A stretch of DNA of 48,845 nt from JAAYCI01 sp964369525 (GCA_964369525.1 CAYJEW010000012.1:1-48845), one strand, 5' to 3'; shown: positions 35,444 through 44,157, numbered from the stretch's first letter. Made by a program: numbers and translations. The notes: generated by a model not told the origin, from the letters alone.

Positions 35444-36352
35444 ATGTTTAAAACTTTTGACCAGATGACTGAAATTGCAATGAAAAGTACCGAGAAAAAA
35501 ACCATGGGCATTGTTGCCTCGCATGACGAGCACACCATAGAAGCCACCTTCGAGGCAATGGAAAAAGGCGTTATTGTGCCGGTGCTTTATGGCTTTGCAG
35601 AAAAAACAAAAGAGTACTGGGCCAAGATTGCAGGCAGCACCCCCATGCCGGAACTAGTAGCCTGCGAAACGCTGGAAGAGTGCGTGGCAAAAGCCATGGC
35701 CGACGTAAACAGCGGCAAACTTCAGTGCATCATGAAAGGTATTGTAGATACAGCCATAATCCTGCGCGGCGTGCTCAACTCCGAAACAGGTATTAAAGGC
35801 AAAGGCGCACTATCGCAGTTTGGTATTATGGAAGCCCCCGGCTACCACAAAATTTTCGCCATGACCGACGCTGGCCTAAACGTAGCCCCAAACCTAGAAC
35901 AAAAAAAAGATATCCTTGAAAATGCTGTGTGGGCTATGCGTGCCCTTGGCGTAGAAAAACCAAAGGTAGCAGTACTTACCGCAATAGAAAAGCTAAACCC
36001 CAAAATGCAGGCCACTGTGGATGCCGCAGAGCTTAAAACAATGTGGCAAAACGGCGAGATTGAAAACTGCATTGTAGAAGGCCCCATTTCGTACGACATC
36101 GCCATGGACCCAGAGGCAGGCGCTATTAAAGGCTACGAAAGCCCGGTAAACGGCGACGCCGATATTCTTATTATGCCCGATATCCACACAGGCAATATTG
36201 CTGCTAAAGCAGTTATGGTAACAGGTGGTGCAAAGTCCAGCAGCGTTGTTATAGGCGCTAAAGTACCTATAGCGCTAAACACCCGCGGTGCAACCGCCGC
36301 CGATAAGTTCTACACCATCGTGCTGGCCGCAATGCTTGGCGTTCGCGACTAA
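35444..36352 (+). CDS. ptb: Phosphate butyryltransferase
   Basis: A 302-residue enzyme of the phosphate acetyl/butyryltransferase family, which exchanges CoA of butyryl-CoA for phosphate to give butyryl phosphate for Buk. The blocks VEGPISYDIAMDPEAG and ILIMPDIHTGNIAAKAVMV are family hallmarks, as is GIMEAPGYHKIFAMTDAGLN. The length fits Ptb and short Pta; adjacency to buk favours butyryl. The start ATG follows AAGGAAATCACATCAC, a moderate site. It lies 86 bases after buk, and about 100 bases before the thiolase gene, in the same direction. Confidence 0.92.
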   Translation: MFKTFDQMTEIAMKSTEKKTMGIVASHDEHTIEATFEAMEKGVIVPVLYGFAEKTKEYWAKIAGSTPMPELVACETLEECVAKAMADVNSGKLQCIMKGIVDTAIILRGVLNSETGIKGKGALSQFGIMEAPGYHKIFAMTDAGLNVAPNLEQKKDILENAVWAMRALGVEKPKVAVLTAIEKLNPKMQATVDAAELKTMWQNGEIENCIVEGPISYDIAMDPEAGAIKGYESPVNGDADILIMPDIHTGNIAAKAVMVTGGAKSSSVVIGAKVPIALNTRGATAADKFYTIVLAAMLGVRD

Positions 36353-36450
36353 AAGCACAGCTTAGTATCCGCTGTTTTGTGCAGCACCTCATGTGCTGTT
36401 CCAAAATTTAAGTTTATTTTATTAACGTAATATATTAGGAGGACAATCTA

Positions 36451-37602
36451 ATGAACGTAAGAGAAGCTGTAGTAGTAGCATACGGCCGTTCCCCCATGTG
36501 CCGTGCACGTAAAGGTGGCTTTGCCACCATGCACCCTGTAGACTATGCAGGCCTTACCCTTAAAGGTGTACTCGAACAAGTACCTCAGTTGCCCGCAGAA
36601 AAAATTGACGACGTTGTTGTTGGCTGTGCTATGCCTCAGCACCGCGCAGGCATGAACATTGCACGCCTTATTGCACTGCGTGCAGGCATGCCCATCACCA
36701 CCCCGGCTCAAACCGTAAACCGTTTCTGCTCGTCTGGTCTGCAAACTATCGCCACTGCTGCTAATGCCATCATGGCAGGCCAGATGGACTGTGTTGTTGC
36801 AGGCGGCGTGGAAGACATGAGCCAGAGCGGCGGCACCACTTTCGACCCCAACGTGTTTGACCCATGGCTGCAAGAAAACATCCCCGGCGCCTACTTCTCC
36901 ATGGGCGAAACTGCAGAGCAGGTTGTAGACAAATACTCCATCAGCCGTGAGCGTATGGAGCAGATGGCTGTAGAAAGCCATGCAAAAGCAGCTAAAGCTC
37001 GTGAAGAGGGTAAGTTTGCAACCAGCATTATCCCCATCGTAAACGACAAAGGCGAAACCATTACAGAAGACGAAGGCATCCGCCCTGGTACCACAGCAGA
37101 AGCCCTAGCACAGCTCAAACCCGCATTCCGTGAAAACGGCAGCGTAACAGCAGCTGTTTCTTCGCAAACAACCGACGGCGCAGCATTTGTTGTTATTATG
37201 TCTCGCGAGATGGCAACAGAGCTTGGCCTAACACCTATTGCTCGCTTTGTTAGCTTTGCAGTAGCAGGTTGCGATCCTAAAGTTATGGGTATTGGCCCCA
37301 TCTACGCCGTGCCTAAAGTTATGGAAAAAGCTGGCATGACTGTTAACGACATGGATGTTATCGAGCTAAACGAAGCTTTTGCATCGCAAGCTCTGGCATG
37401 CATCGACGAGCTCAAACTACCTTACGACAAGGTAAACCCATACGGCGGTGCTATGGCTCTGGGTCACCCCATGGGTGCCACAGGCGCATTCCTGCTTTCT
37501 AAAGCGCTGGACTACCTAAAAGACAACGGCGGCAAAAATGCACTTGTTACCATGTGCATCGGCGGCGGCCAAGGCGCAGCAGGCATATTCGAGCTGCTGT
37601 AA
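36451..37602 (+). CDS. Acetyl-CoA acetyltransferase (thiolase)
   Basis: A 383-residue thiolase. The acylated Cys is residue 93 in NRFCSSGLQTIATAANAI, the His is in GGAMALGHPMGATGAFLLS, and the second Cys is in TMCIGGGQGAAGIFELL. The sequence around the first Cys resembles FadA-like acyl-CoA thiolases as much as clostridial ThlA, so it may act either in acetoacetyl-CoA synthesis or in beta-oxidation. Placement after buk-ptb favours the biosynthetic direction toward butyrate. The start ATG has TTAGGAGGACAA upstream, a strong site. A terminator follows. The crotonase, 3-hydroxybutyryl-CoA dehydrogenase and butyryl-CoA dehydrogenase genes are not in the window. Confidence 0.93.
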   Translation: MNVREAVVVAYGRSPMCRARKGGFATMHPVDYAGLTLKGVLEQVPQLPAEKIDDVVVGCAMPQHRAGMNIARLIALRAGMPITTPAQTVNRFCSSGLQTIATAANAIMAGQMDCVVAGGVEDMSQSGGTTFDPNVFDPWLQENIPGAYFSMGETAEQVVDKYSISRERMEQMAVESHAKAAKAREEGKFATSIIPIVNDKGETITEDEGIRPGTTAEALAQLKPAFRENGSVTAAVSSQTTDGAAFVVIMSREMATELGLTPIARFVSFAVAGCDPKVMGIGPIYAVPKVMEKAGMTVNDMDVIELNEAFASQALACIDELKLPYDKVNPYGGAMALGHPMGATGAFLLSKALDYLKDNGGKNALVTMCIGGGQGAAGIFELL

Positions 37603-37624
37603 TAACTACCAATCCATACGTTTT

Positions 37625-37660
37625 AGAGCAGCAGATGAATTTCATCTGCTGCTCTTTTTT
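37625..37660 (+). terminator. Terminator of the buk-ptb-thiolase unit
   Basis: AGAGCAGCAGATGA (37625-37638) pairs perfectly with TCATCTGCTGCTCT (37642-37655) around a 3-base loop and is followed by T5. It lies 22 bases after the thiolase stop. Confidence 0.9.
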
Positions 37661-37899
37661 ATCTGTTCATATATCGCTGTATATGGTATTATATTTAAGG
37701 TAATGAGATTTGAAGCCGCATTGGTTTTTACCCGCTTATTTGCACTTATACTGCCCTTTGTGTCTTGTGAATATTAAATCAAGTTTGGCAGTTGCGTTGT
37801 ATAAGCTCAAATAAGCTAGGTTAAACCTACCGTTCACAGGCGGTGTGTCAGGTTTTAGATACCTAAATAAGTAAATATCAAATAAAGGGGAAACTGCAA

Positions 37900-39576
37900 A
37901 TGGCTTACCTAAGCGATATTGAAATAGCCGGGCAGGCTAAACTAAAAAACATCTCACACATAGCCGAAAGCCTTGGTATAAACGAAAAATACCTCGAGTG
38001 CTACGGCATGCATAAAGCAAAAATCAATCCCGAAATGATGAACGAGCTAAAAGATAAGCCAAACGGCAAGCTGATACTCGTCACTGCAATCAACCCAACG
38101 CCGGCAGGCGAGGGTAAAACAACCACAACGGTAGGCCTTGCCGACGGCTTGCGAAAAATTGGCAAGCATAGCGTTGTTGCCCTGCGCGAGCCAAGCCTTG
38201 GCCCGGTGTTTGGCGTTAAAGGCGGCGCCACAGGCGGCGGCTATTCTCAGGTTGTGCCTATGGAAGATATCAACCTTCACTTCACAGGCGATTTGCACGC
38301 CATCGGCGCTGCAAATAACCTGCTGGCAGCCATGATAGATAACCACATATACCACGGCAACAGCCTTAATATTGACACCCGCCGAATCACATGGCGGCGC
38401 GCTCTTGATATGAACGACCGCCAGCTTAGATTTTTAACAAACGGCCTTGGCGGGAGTGCCAACGGCGTGCCACGCGAAGACGGGTTCGACATTACCGTGG
38501 CCTCCGAGGTAATGGCGGTGCTTTGCCTCTCAGAGGATATCGAAGACCTCAAACAGCGCCTTGGCAAAATTGTAATTGGCTATACAAGAGACGAGCAACC
38601 TGTCACTGCAGAACAACTAAACGCTTCAGGCGCAATGGCCACTCTTTTAAAAGATGCCATAAAACCCAACCTTGTGCAAACAATAGAGCATACACCGGCG
38701 CTTATACACGGCGGCCCGTTTGCAAATATAGCCCACGGCTGTAATTCGATTATAGCTACCCGTATGGCGCTAAAACTGGGTGACTATATTGTAACCGAGG
38801 CAGGCTTTGGGGCAGACCTAGGCGCTGAAAAATTCCTAAATATTAAATGCCGAACCGCAGGCCTACAGCCAAGTGCGGTGGTGGTGGTAGCAACAGCGCG
38901 TGCCCTCAAGCACCATGGCGGCGTAAAAAAGGACGAATTATCAAAAGAAAATCTGCCTGCATTACAAAAAGGTATAACAAACCTGCTTCGACATGTAGAA
39001 AATATGCGCTCGGTGTTCGGCCTGCAGGTCGTAGTTGCAATAAACTGTTTTACGGCCGATACTGCACAAGAGCTAGACTTAATATCTGCCGGGTGCGCTC
39101 AGCACGATATACCGGTAGCCTACAGCAGTGTGTGGGAACACGGCGGCGCAGGCGCTACAGAGCTTGCCAAAGAGGTGGTGCGCCTGTGTGAAGAGCCAAA
39201 CAACTTCCGCCTTACCTACGACGCTCAAAGCCCCATCATTGAAAAGCTAGAGGCCATCGTAACCAAAATCTATCGTGGGGCAGGGGTACAGCTCACGGCA
39301 GAAGCTAAAAAACAGGCGAAACAACTTGAGAAAAACGGCTTTGCCCGCCTGCCAATATGCATGGCAAAAACGCAGTACAGCTTCTCCGATAACCCCTTAT
39401 TGCTCGGCGCTCCCGAGGGCTTCGAGGTCACGGTGCGCCAACTAAAGGTTAGCGCAGGCGCAGGCTTTATTGTTGCCCTCACCGGCGATATTATGACGCT
39501 TCCAGGCCTCCCCAAAACTCCGGCGGCAGAAAATATAAACATAAATTCACACGGCCAAATTTCAGGCCTGTTTTAG
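37900..39576 (+). CDS. fhs: Formate-tetrahydrofolate ligase
   Basis: A 558-residue enzyme that joins formate to THF with ATP, giving 10-formyl-THF. It shows the P-loop NPTPAGEGKTTTTVGLADGL, GPVFGVKGGATGGGYSQV, PVAYSSVWEHGGAGATELAK and the C-terminal MTLPGLPKTPAAENININ, which are the family blocks in order. The start ATG follows AAAGGGGAAACTGCAA. The leader from the previous terminator is about 240 bases and contains small stem-forming repeats but no riboswitch I can name. It begins a three-gene one-carbon operon, with the cyclohydrolase gene 9 bases downstream. Confidence 0.97.
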   Translation: MAYLSDIEIAGQAKLKNISHIAESLGINEKYLECYGMHKAKINPEMMNELKDKPNGKLILVTAINPTPAGEGKTTTTVGLADGLRKIGKHSVVALREPSLGPVFGVKGGATGGGYSQVVPMEDINLHFTGDLHAIGAANNLLAAMIDNHIYHGNSLNIDTRRITWRRALDMNDRQLRFLTNGLGGSANGVPREDGFDITVASEVMAVLCLSEDIEDLKQRLGKIVIGYTRDEQPVTAEQLNASGAMATLLKDAIKPNLVQTIEHTPALIHGGPFANIAHGCNSIIATRMALKLGDYIVTEAGFGADLGAEKFLNIKCRTAGLQPSAVVVVATARALKHHGGVKKDELSKENLPALQKGITNLLRHVENMRSVFGLQVVVAINCFTADTAQELDLISAGCAQHDIPVAYSSVWEHGGAGATELAKEVVRLCEEPNNFRLTYDAQSPIIEKLEAIVTKIYRGAGVQLTAEAKKQAKQLEKNGFARLPICMAKTQYSFSDNPLLLGAPEGFEVTVRQLKVSAGAGFIVALTGDIMTLPGLPKTPAAENININSHGQISGLF

Positions 39577-39584
39577 GAGAAAAT

Positions 39585-40214
39585 ATGAAATTTACAAACC
39601 TTGATATCGAAACATTCGTCCAACAGCTTGCTTCAAATGCACCCGTTCCGGGCGGCGGCGGTGGCGCTGCGGCCGCAGGTGCGCTGGGCGTTGCGCTTGG
39701 CAATATGGTGGGTAGCCTTACGGTAAACAAAAAGAAATACGCCGATGTGCAAGACGACATTATCAAGCTTAAAGATAGCGCCACCACCCTGCAAAACACC
39801 CTTTTAGATCTTGTTCAGCAGGACGCCGAGGTGTTCGAGCCGCTCTCTAAAGCATATGGCCTGCCCTCAGAAACCCCCGAACAAAAACAGCACAAAGCCA
39901 ACGTAATGGAAGCCGCACTATGCGCCGCCTGCGATGTACCGCTAGAAATCATGCAGGCCTGCTGTGAGGGCATCAAACTGCACGAGGGTTTTGCCGCTAA
40001 AGGTAGCGCTATTGCAATAAGCGACGTAGGCGTTGGCGTGGCGCTGTGCAAGGCCGCGCTACAAGGCGCAAGCTTAAATGTTTTTATCAACACAAAAGCC
40101 ATGAAAAACGCAGAGCACGCGGCAAAATGCAACGCACAGGCAGAAGATATGCTAAATACCTATCTGCCGCTGGCTGATAAAATATACGAAGATGTACTCG
40201 CAAGGTTAAGGTGA
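39585..40214 (+). CDS. fchA: Methenyl-THF cyclohydrolase of the cyclodeaminase/cyclohydrolase family
   Basis: A 209-residue helical protein. The start block VQQLASNAPVPGGGGGAAAAG and LGNMVGSLTVNKKKYADVQ identify the FchA/FTCD C-terminal cyclodeaminase family. FchA-type members convert 10-formyl-THF and 5,10-methenyl-THF into each other; formimino-THF cyclodeaminase is the other activity in the family. Position between fhs and folD strongly favours the cyclohydrolase role. The start ATG follows TTAGGAGAAAAT, 9 bases after fhs. It probably covers the step that the neighbouring FolD appears unable to perform. Confidence 0.88.
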   Translation: MKFTNLDIETFVQQLASNAPVPGGGGGAAAAGALGVALGNMVGSLTVNKKKYADVQDDIIKLKDSATTLQNTLLDLVQQDAEVFEPLSKAYGLPSETPEQKQHKANVMEAALCAACDVPLEIMQACCEGIKLHEGFAAKGSAIAISDVGVGVALCKAALQGASLNVFINTKAMKNAEHAAKCNAQAEDMLNTYLPLADKIYEDVLARLR

Positions 40215-40266
40215 AGGGAATAAAAACCGATGCGTATTCAACCCCATTTACTTTAAGGAGGTAAAC

Positions 40267-41124
40267 ATGACACAACAGCTTAAAGGCGCCGAGGTAGTAG
40301 GCGTAATAGATGAATACTCAGCTAAAACAGTGGCCGAACTTGCCGCTAACAATATAACCCCCACACTGGCTATTGTGCGCGTAGGCGAAAAACCCGACGA
40401 CATATCCTATCAGCGCGGCGCCACAAAACGTTGCGAAAAGGTAGGCGTGCAGGTGCGCCCTATAGAACTGGCACAAGATATTACCCAGCAGCAACTAATG
40501 GATACAATACATCAGCTTAATGTCGATACCGGCGTGCACGGCGTGTTGCTTTTGCGCCCACTGCCAAAGCACATAAACGACGACCAAGTATGCAACGCCC
40601 TCTCACCCGAAAAAGACATCGACGGCATCACAAATGCATCGCTCGCAGGCGTTTTTGCAAATAGCGGTGTGGGCTACGCCCCTTGTACAGCGCAGGCATG
40701 TATCGAAATTTTAGACCACTACGGTATAGACCCACAAGGCATGAACACCGTGGTGGTAGGCCGTAGCCTTGTGGTAGGCAAGCCGGTAACCATGTTGCTC
40801 TTGGCTCGCCACGCCACAGTAACGGTGTGCCATACCCGCACGGCAGATATGCCCTCGGTTTGCCGTGGTGCGCAGTTGCTTGTTGTGTCGGCAGGGCGGG
40901 CGGCTATGGTAGACAAAAGCTATCTCTCGCAAGGCCAAATAGTGCTGGATGTAGGCATAAATGTCACACAAGACGGAAAACTGTGTGGCGACGTAAACGC
41001 TGCCGACGCCGACGGCCTTGTAAAAGCCATCACGCCTGTTCCCGGCGGCGTTGGCACGGTAACAACCTCGGTGCTGGTGCGCAACGTTGTAAACGCGGCA
41101 AAAAAAGCCGCGGCGCAGCAGTAA
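40267..41124 (+). CDS. folD: FolD-family methylene-THF dehydrogenase, cyclohydrolase residues missing
   Basis: A 285-residue protein of the methylene-THF dehydrogenase/methenyl-THF cyclohydrolase family. The family blocks PEKDIDGITNASLAG, APCTAQACIEIL, VVVGRSLVVGKPVTMLLL and TPVPGGVGTVTTSVL are present, with the NAD(P) fold in the second half. The conserved Y-V-x-x-K is changed: Tyr48 is kept but the Lys four positions on is Ala52 (SYQRGATKRCEK). The Gln of V-Q-L-P-L-P is Leu96 (LLLRPLP). Both are needed for cyclohydrolase activity in characterised bifunctional enzymes, so dehydrogenase-only activity is likely. The start ATG follows TTTAAGGAGGTAAAC. Third gene of the fhs-fchA-folD unit. Confidence 0.9.
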   Translation: MTQQLKGAEVVGVIDEYSAKTVAELAANNITPTLAIVRVGEKPDDISYQRGATKRCEKVGVQVRPIELAQDITQQQLMDTIHQLNVDTGVHGVLLLRPLPKHINDDQVCNALSPEKDIDGITNASLAGVFANSGVGYAPCTAQACIEILDHYGIDPQGMNTVVVGRSLVVGKPVTMLLLARHATVTVCHTRTADMPSVCRGAQLLVVSAGRAAMVDKSYLSQGQIVLDVGINVTQDGKLCGDVNAADADGLVKAITPVPGGVGTVTTSVLVRNVVNAAKKAAAQQ

Positions 41125-41298
41125 AGAACATTATCACACAAAACTCCCACAATTGCGGCAAAACTCAGCCGCTCACCTTTTGTTGCACGCTGGGGATAAC
41201 TATAGCTTTACATATGCTTGCAGATGCTACCGCTGCAAACGCCACCTCCAAGAGCTAGTAAATTTTAGCTAAATTTGGCCAAAACCCTTAGCTATACC

Positions 41299-41336
41299 AG
41301 CCGCTGCAAACCCAATGTGGTTTGCAACGGCTTTTC
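41299..41336 (+). terminator. Hairpin terminator upstream of the K+ uptake genes
   Basis: AGCCGCTGCAAACC pairs with GGTTTGCAACGGCT with one mismatch around a 6-base loop and is followed by TTTCT. It lies about 175 bases after folD, so it may end the fhs-fchA-folD transcript. Confidence 0.65.
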
Positions 41337-41439
41337 TAATGCGTTGACAATTTTTATTGCGTATCATACAAACCCACAGCCCATTTGCTGGCAAAGCACA
41401 TAAATTTTTCACAAAAACAAATATTTCTCAAAAAAACAC

Positions 41440-41468
41440 TTGCGAAGCAGCCAATTGAACGCTATTAT
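41440..41468 (+). promoter_or_regulatory. Candidate promoter of the K+ uptake operon
   Basis: TTGCGA (41440-41445) and TATTAT (41463-41468) are exactly 17 bases apart, 41 bases before the start codon. Confidence 0.5.
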
Positions 41469-41509
41469 AGTTTAAGTAAATGTAAGTTCGCGAAAACGAG
41501 GTCTTTGCA

Positions 41510-42874
41510 ATGCAGCAAAAGCGTTCTGCTTTTCGTCAAACTCCGGCGCAATATATTGTAACAAGCTTTGTCACCATGATTTTTGTGGGTGCGGTACTTC
41601 TCACGCTTCCGTTTGCCAGCAGCAGCGGCCAAAGCGCAGGCTTTTTAAACGCTTTGTTTACTTCTACAAGCGCTGCCTGTGTTACGGGCCTTANNNNNNN
41701 NNNTGGCAAAATTGTTATTATTTTGCTCATACAGTTTGGCGCACTTGGGGCTATCTCTATACTCACCCTCAGCATGATGGTGCTACAGCGGCGTATCACA
41801 CTGCGTAGCCGTATAGTCATTCAGGCGGCATTTAATCAGCACAGCGTAGGTGGCATGGTACGGTTTGTTAGAAGAGTAGCCGCCATAACCCTAACAGTCG
41901 AAGCAATAGGCGCTGTGCTTTTAGCTATTGCGTTTTATAAAAGCGGCACAATGACAGCATGGCAGTCTATATACAACGGCATATTTCACTCCATATCAGC
42001 CTTCTGCAACGCAGGCTTTGATATAATAGGCGCCAGTAGCCTAGTGCCATATCAAAACAACGGGTTGGTACTTGCAATACTTATAGTGCTTATCATCTTT
42101 GGTGGTATTGGCTTTATAGTATGGGGCGAGCTTATAGACTTCATAAAAAACCCCAAAAAGCGCTCCATAAAAAAACGCATCTGCCACCTGTCGGTGCACA
42201 CAAAAATCATCTGCATCATCACCTTTATTTTATTGTTGTTCGGCACGGTGTTTTTCCTTGTGGTAGAGTGGAACAACCCCGCCACAATGGGAGCTATGTC
42301 AGCCCCAAACAAAGTCCTTTCTGCACTCTTCCAGTCGGTCACACTTCGCACATGCGGCTTTTTCTCCATACCTCAAGGCGAACTAACCGATTTTTCAAAA
42401 CTTATGTCTTCGGTATTTATGATAATAGGCGGCTCGCCGGGTGGCACGGCAGGCGGCATGAAAACAGCAACGCTGGGCGTTATTATCATAGCGGTGTGGG
42501 GTGCGCTACAAGGCAAAACCCGCATGGAAGTTTTTGGCCGCACCCTTCCCGCAGAGCTTCTGCAAAAAGCACTCACAGTTATTGTTACCCTAGTGTCGGT
42601 AATGTTTTTAGCCACAATAATTTTGTACTTTAGCGAAAGTGCTTTTGAGCACAGCCTGATAGACATTATATTCGAAGTAGCCTCCGCCACAGGCACGGTA
42701 GGCCTAAGCACAGGCATAACCCCGAACCTTTCATCTATTGGCAAACTGGTAATAATATGCTGTATGTTCATAGGCAGGCTAAGCCCCGTTACGGTGGCAG
42801 TAGCGCTAAACCTGCGCATGCGTGCATATACAGGCAATATTTCCTACCCGGAAGAGCGGGTAATTATAGGCTAA
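41510..42874 (+). CDS. TrkH/KtrB family potassium channel subunit (interrupted by a gap)
   Basis: A membrane subunit of a K+ uptake system with eight membrane and four pore-loop segments. The first selectivity-filter loop is SAACVTGL, and the others appear as SAFCNAGFDII, TLRTCGFF and SATGTVGLSTG, each with the filter Gly. IGGSPGGTAGGMKT lies in the intramembrane gate region. Ten N fall directly after the first filter, between GL and GKIVIILLIQFG; homologues have about 12 residues there, so the stand-in of 4 is too short. The start ATG follows a weak CGAGG. The RCK partner gene follows after 20 bases. A KtrB-like Na+-coupled form is more likely than TrkH by length. Confidence 0.9.
   Translation: MQQKRSAFRQTPAQYIVTSFVTMIFVGAVLLTLPFASSSGQSAGFLNALFTSTSAACVTGLXXXXGKIVIILLIQFGALGAISILTLSMMVLQRRITLRSRIVIQAAFNQHSVGGMVRFVRRVAAITLTVEAIGAVLLAIAFYKSGTMTAWQSIYNGIFHSISAFCNAGFDIIGASSLVPYQNNGLVLAILIVLIIFGGIGFIVWGELIDFIKNPKKRSIKKRICHLSVHTKIICIITFILLLFGTVFFLVVEWNNPATMGAMSAPNKVLSALFQSVTLRTCGFFSIPQGELTDFSKLMSSVFMIIGGSPGGTAGGMKTATLGVIIIAVWGALQGKTRMEVFGRTLPAELLQKALTVIVTLVSVMFLATIILYFSESAFEHSLIDIIFEVASATGTVGLSTGITPNLSSIGKLVIICCMFIGRLSPVTVAVALNLRMRAYTGNISYPEERVIIG
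41694..41703. other. Assembly gap of 10 N in the K+ channel gene
   Basis: Unlike the gap at 11615, the flanks share no overlap, and alignment in mind with KtrB/TrkH proteins suggests about 25 more bases are missing than the ten N allow. The gap happens to keep the frame. Confidence 0.7.
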
Positions 42875-42894
42875 CTTAGAAAAAGGGGACAACC

Positions 42895-43539
42895 ATGGCA
42901 CAAAAAAAGAGCGACCTACATTTTGCGGTTTTAGGCCTTGGCCGTTTTGGTCTGGGGATCATTAAAACCCTTGCCGACTACGACGCCAACATACTGGCCT
43001 GCGATAGAGATGAGGGCAGAGTAAACGAAGCGGCAGAGTATGTTACCCAAGCGGTGCGTGCCGATGCGTCCGATATTGATGCCATGAGGCGCCTTGGCCT
43101 TGGCAACTACGATGTGGTAATACTAGCCATTGGCGAAGACTTCGAGTCCAGCATAATGGCGGCGCTCACAGCCAAAGAGCTGGGCGCACAGCGCATCATA
43201 TCAAAAGCGGCCGACCTTCGCCAAAAGCAGGTGCTGGAGAGCATAGGTGTAAGCCAGGTTATCCTGCCCGAGATGGAGATGGGCGCGTACCTTGCCCGCA
43301 GGCTGGTAGAGCCGAACGTTATGGGCGTGCTTGAGCAGTCCGACGGCTATGTACTCACCGAGATGCACCCCAATGAAGAATGGATTGGCAAAACAATGGG
43401 CCAGGCAGATATCCGCAACAAGCATGGTTACACCGTGCTTGCGGTAATGCGCGATGGCGAAACCTATATTCCCGTTCCTACAGCACTTAAATTCAGAGCA
43501 GAAGATGTTCTTATCCTGTTTGAGCGCAAAAAAACTTAA
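42895..43539 (+). CDS. KtrA/TrkA-type RCK regulatory subunit of K+ uptake
   Basis: A 214-residue cytoplasmic protein. The N-terminal RCK domain has the Rossmann loop AVLGLGRFGLGIIKTLA and the acidic end ACDRDEGRVNEA, which bind ATP/ADP or NAD. The block VILAIGEDFESSIMAAL is characteristic of KtrA. The C-terminal TrkA-C domain (about 135-214) carries a possible c-di-AMP or ligand pocket. It forms an octameric gating ring on the channel encoded 20 bases upstream. The start ATG follows AAAAGGGGACAACC. A terminator lies just downstream. Confidence 0.93.
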   Translation: MAQKKSDLHFAVLGLGRFGLGIIKTLADYDANILACDRDEGRVNEAAEYVTQAVRADASDIDAMRRLGLGNYDVVILAIGEDFESSIMAALTAKELGAQRIISKAADLRQKQVLESIGVSQVILPEMEMGAYLARRLVEPNVMGVLEQSDGYVLTEMHPNEEWIGKTMGQADIRNKHGYTVLAVMRDGETYIPVPTALKFRAEDVLILFERKKT

Positions 43540-43564
43540 AATCTCCACAACACCAAAATAGTAA

Positions 43565-43607
43565 AAAAAAGCACCCAACATGCAAATCACATGCGGGGTG
43601 CTTTTTT
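43565..43607 (+). terminator. Terminator after the K+ uptake operon
   Basis: AAAAAAGCACCC pairs with GGGTGCTTTTTT; an inner CATG/CATG pair extends the stem. It is followed by a T-run and lies about 25 bases after the stop. It may also serve the leftward gene that ends at 43637. Confidence 0.85.
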
Positions 43608-43636
43608 ATAAACAAAATCAGACTAAATTATTAACC

Positions 43637-44104
43637 CTAAACGTCCGGTAGAGTCTTTTTCTGTACTTCGGTCATGGCGGCCATGGCCTGATAGTACTCA
43701 AGCAGTAATGCATTGTCGCCTGTCTGCTGTAATGCGGCCAGCGTTTCGCTCTGCGGTATAAGCGAGCTTTGCCCCTCGCTCTCCTCGCTAAGCCCTAAAA
43801 GTGCATCCAGCGCATTTTGCGTGGCATCATCAACGCCAAATGTAGAGCCGGCAGATGTATCCACTGTATCCAGCGTGCTAATCAGCGCCGAAACCAGCTT
43901 GTGGCTGTCGGTTACGGTAAGCGAGCCATCCATAAGCCCGTCAAAAATCTGCTGCTGCATATCGTTGCCGCTGCTCTGTGTCATGGTGGCTAGTAACTCG
44001 TCAAAGCTCGTGTCGGTAGTTTGTGTGGCAGCAGCGGTATTTGCTTCTGCCACTGCTGCAGCTAGCGCCGCGTTTGCGGAGTTTAAAGAATTAACAGAAC
44101 TCAT
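43637..44104 (-). CDS. Unknown Ala/Thr/Ser/Gln-rich acidic protein downstream of CarD
   Basis: About 155 residues from ATG 44104, which has AAAGGGG upstream; the in-frame ATG at 44125 lies ahead of that site. I do not recognise the family. It has no Cys, no signal peptide and no membrane segment. The N-terminus SSVNSLNSANAALAAAVAEA is Ser/Asn/Ala-rich and looks disordered or coiled, followed by blocks such as FDGLMDGSLTVTDSHKLVSA and ALLLEYYQAMAAMTEVQKKT. The composition recalls proteins with flexible N-terminal export or assembly signals (for example flagellar hook-type), but there is no flagellar gene nearby. It is about 50 bases downstream of the CarD gene and probably co-transcribed. Confidence 0.6.
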   Translation of the reverse strand: MSSVNSLNSANAALAAAVAEANTAAATQTTDTSFDELLATMTQSSGNDMQQQIFDGLMDGSLTVTDSHKLVSALISTLDTVDTSAGSTFGVDDATQNALDALLGLSEESEGQSSLIPQSETLAALQQTGDNALLLEYYQAMAAMTEVQKKTLPDV

Positions 44105-44157
44105 AATAGTAATAGCCCCTTTCATTATTGCAAAGTGGTGGTAGTTAAATCATACTG

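Larger units (their letters stand above)
41125..41509. other. Intergenic region between folD and the potassium channel gene
   Basis: 385 bases without a supported gene. It contains the terminator at 41299-41336 and a candidate promoter for the K+ uptake genes at 41440-41468. The segment 41141-41290 is not clearly coding in any frame. Confidence 0.55.

Noticed and set aside
37780..37899. Possible riboswitch (ZTP or THF type) before fhs
   Set aside because: Small stems such as AGGTTTTAGATACCT are present, but the conserved cores of the ZTP and THF riboswitches are not recognisable.
40827..41258. 143-codon open frame overlapping the end of folD
   Set aside because: It lies mostly inside folD in another frame and is full of Arg/Cys/His, as expected for a shadow frame.
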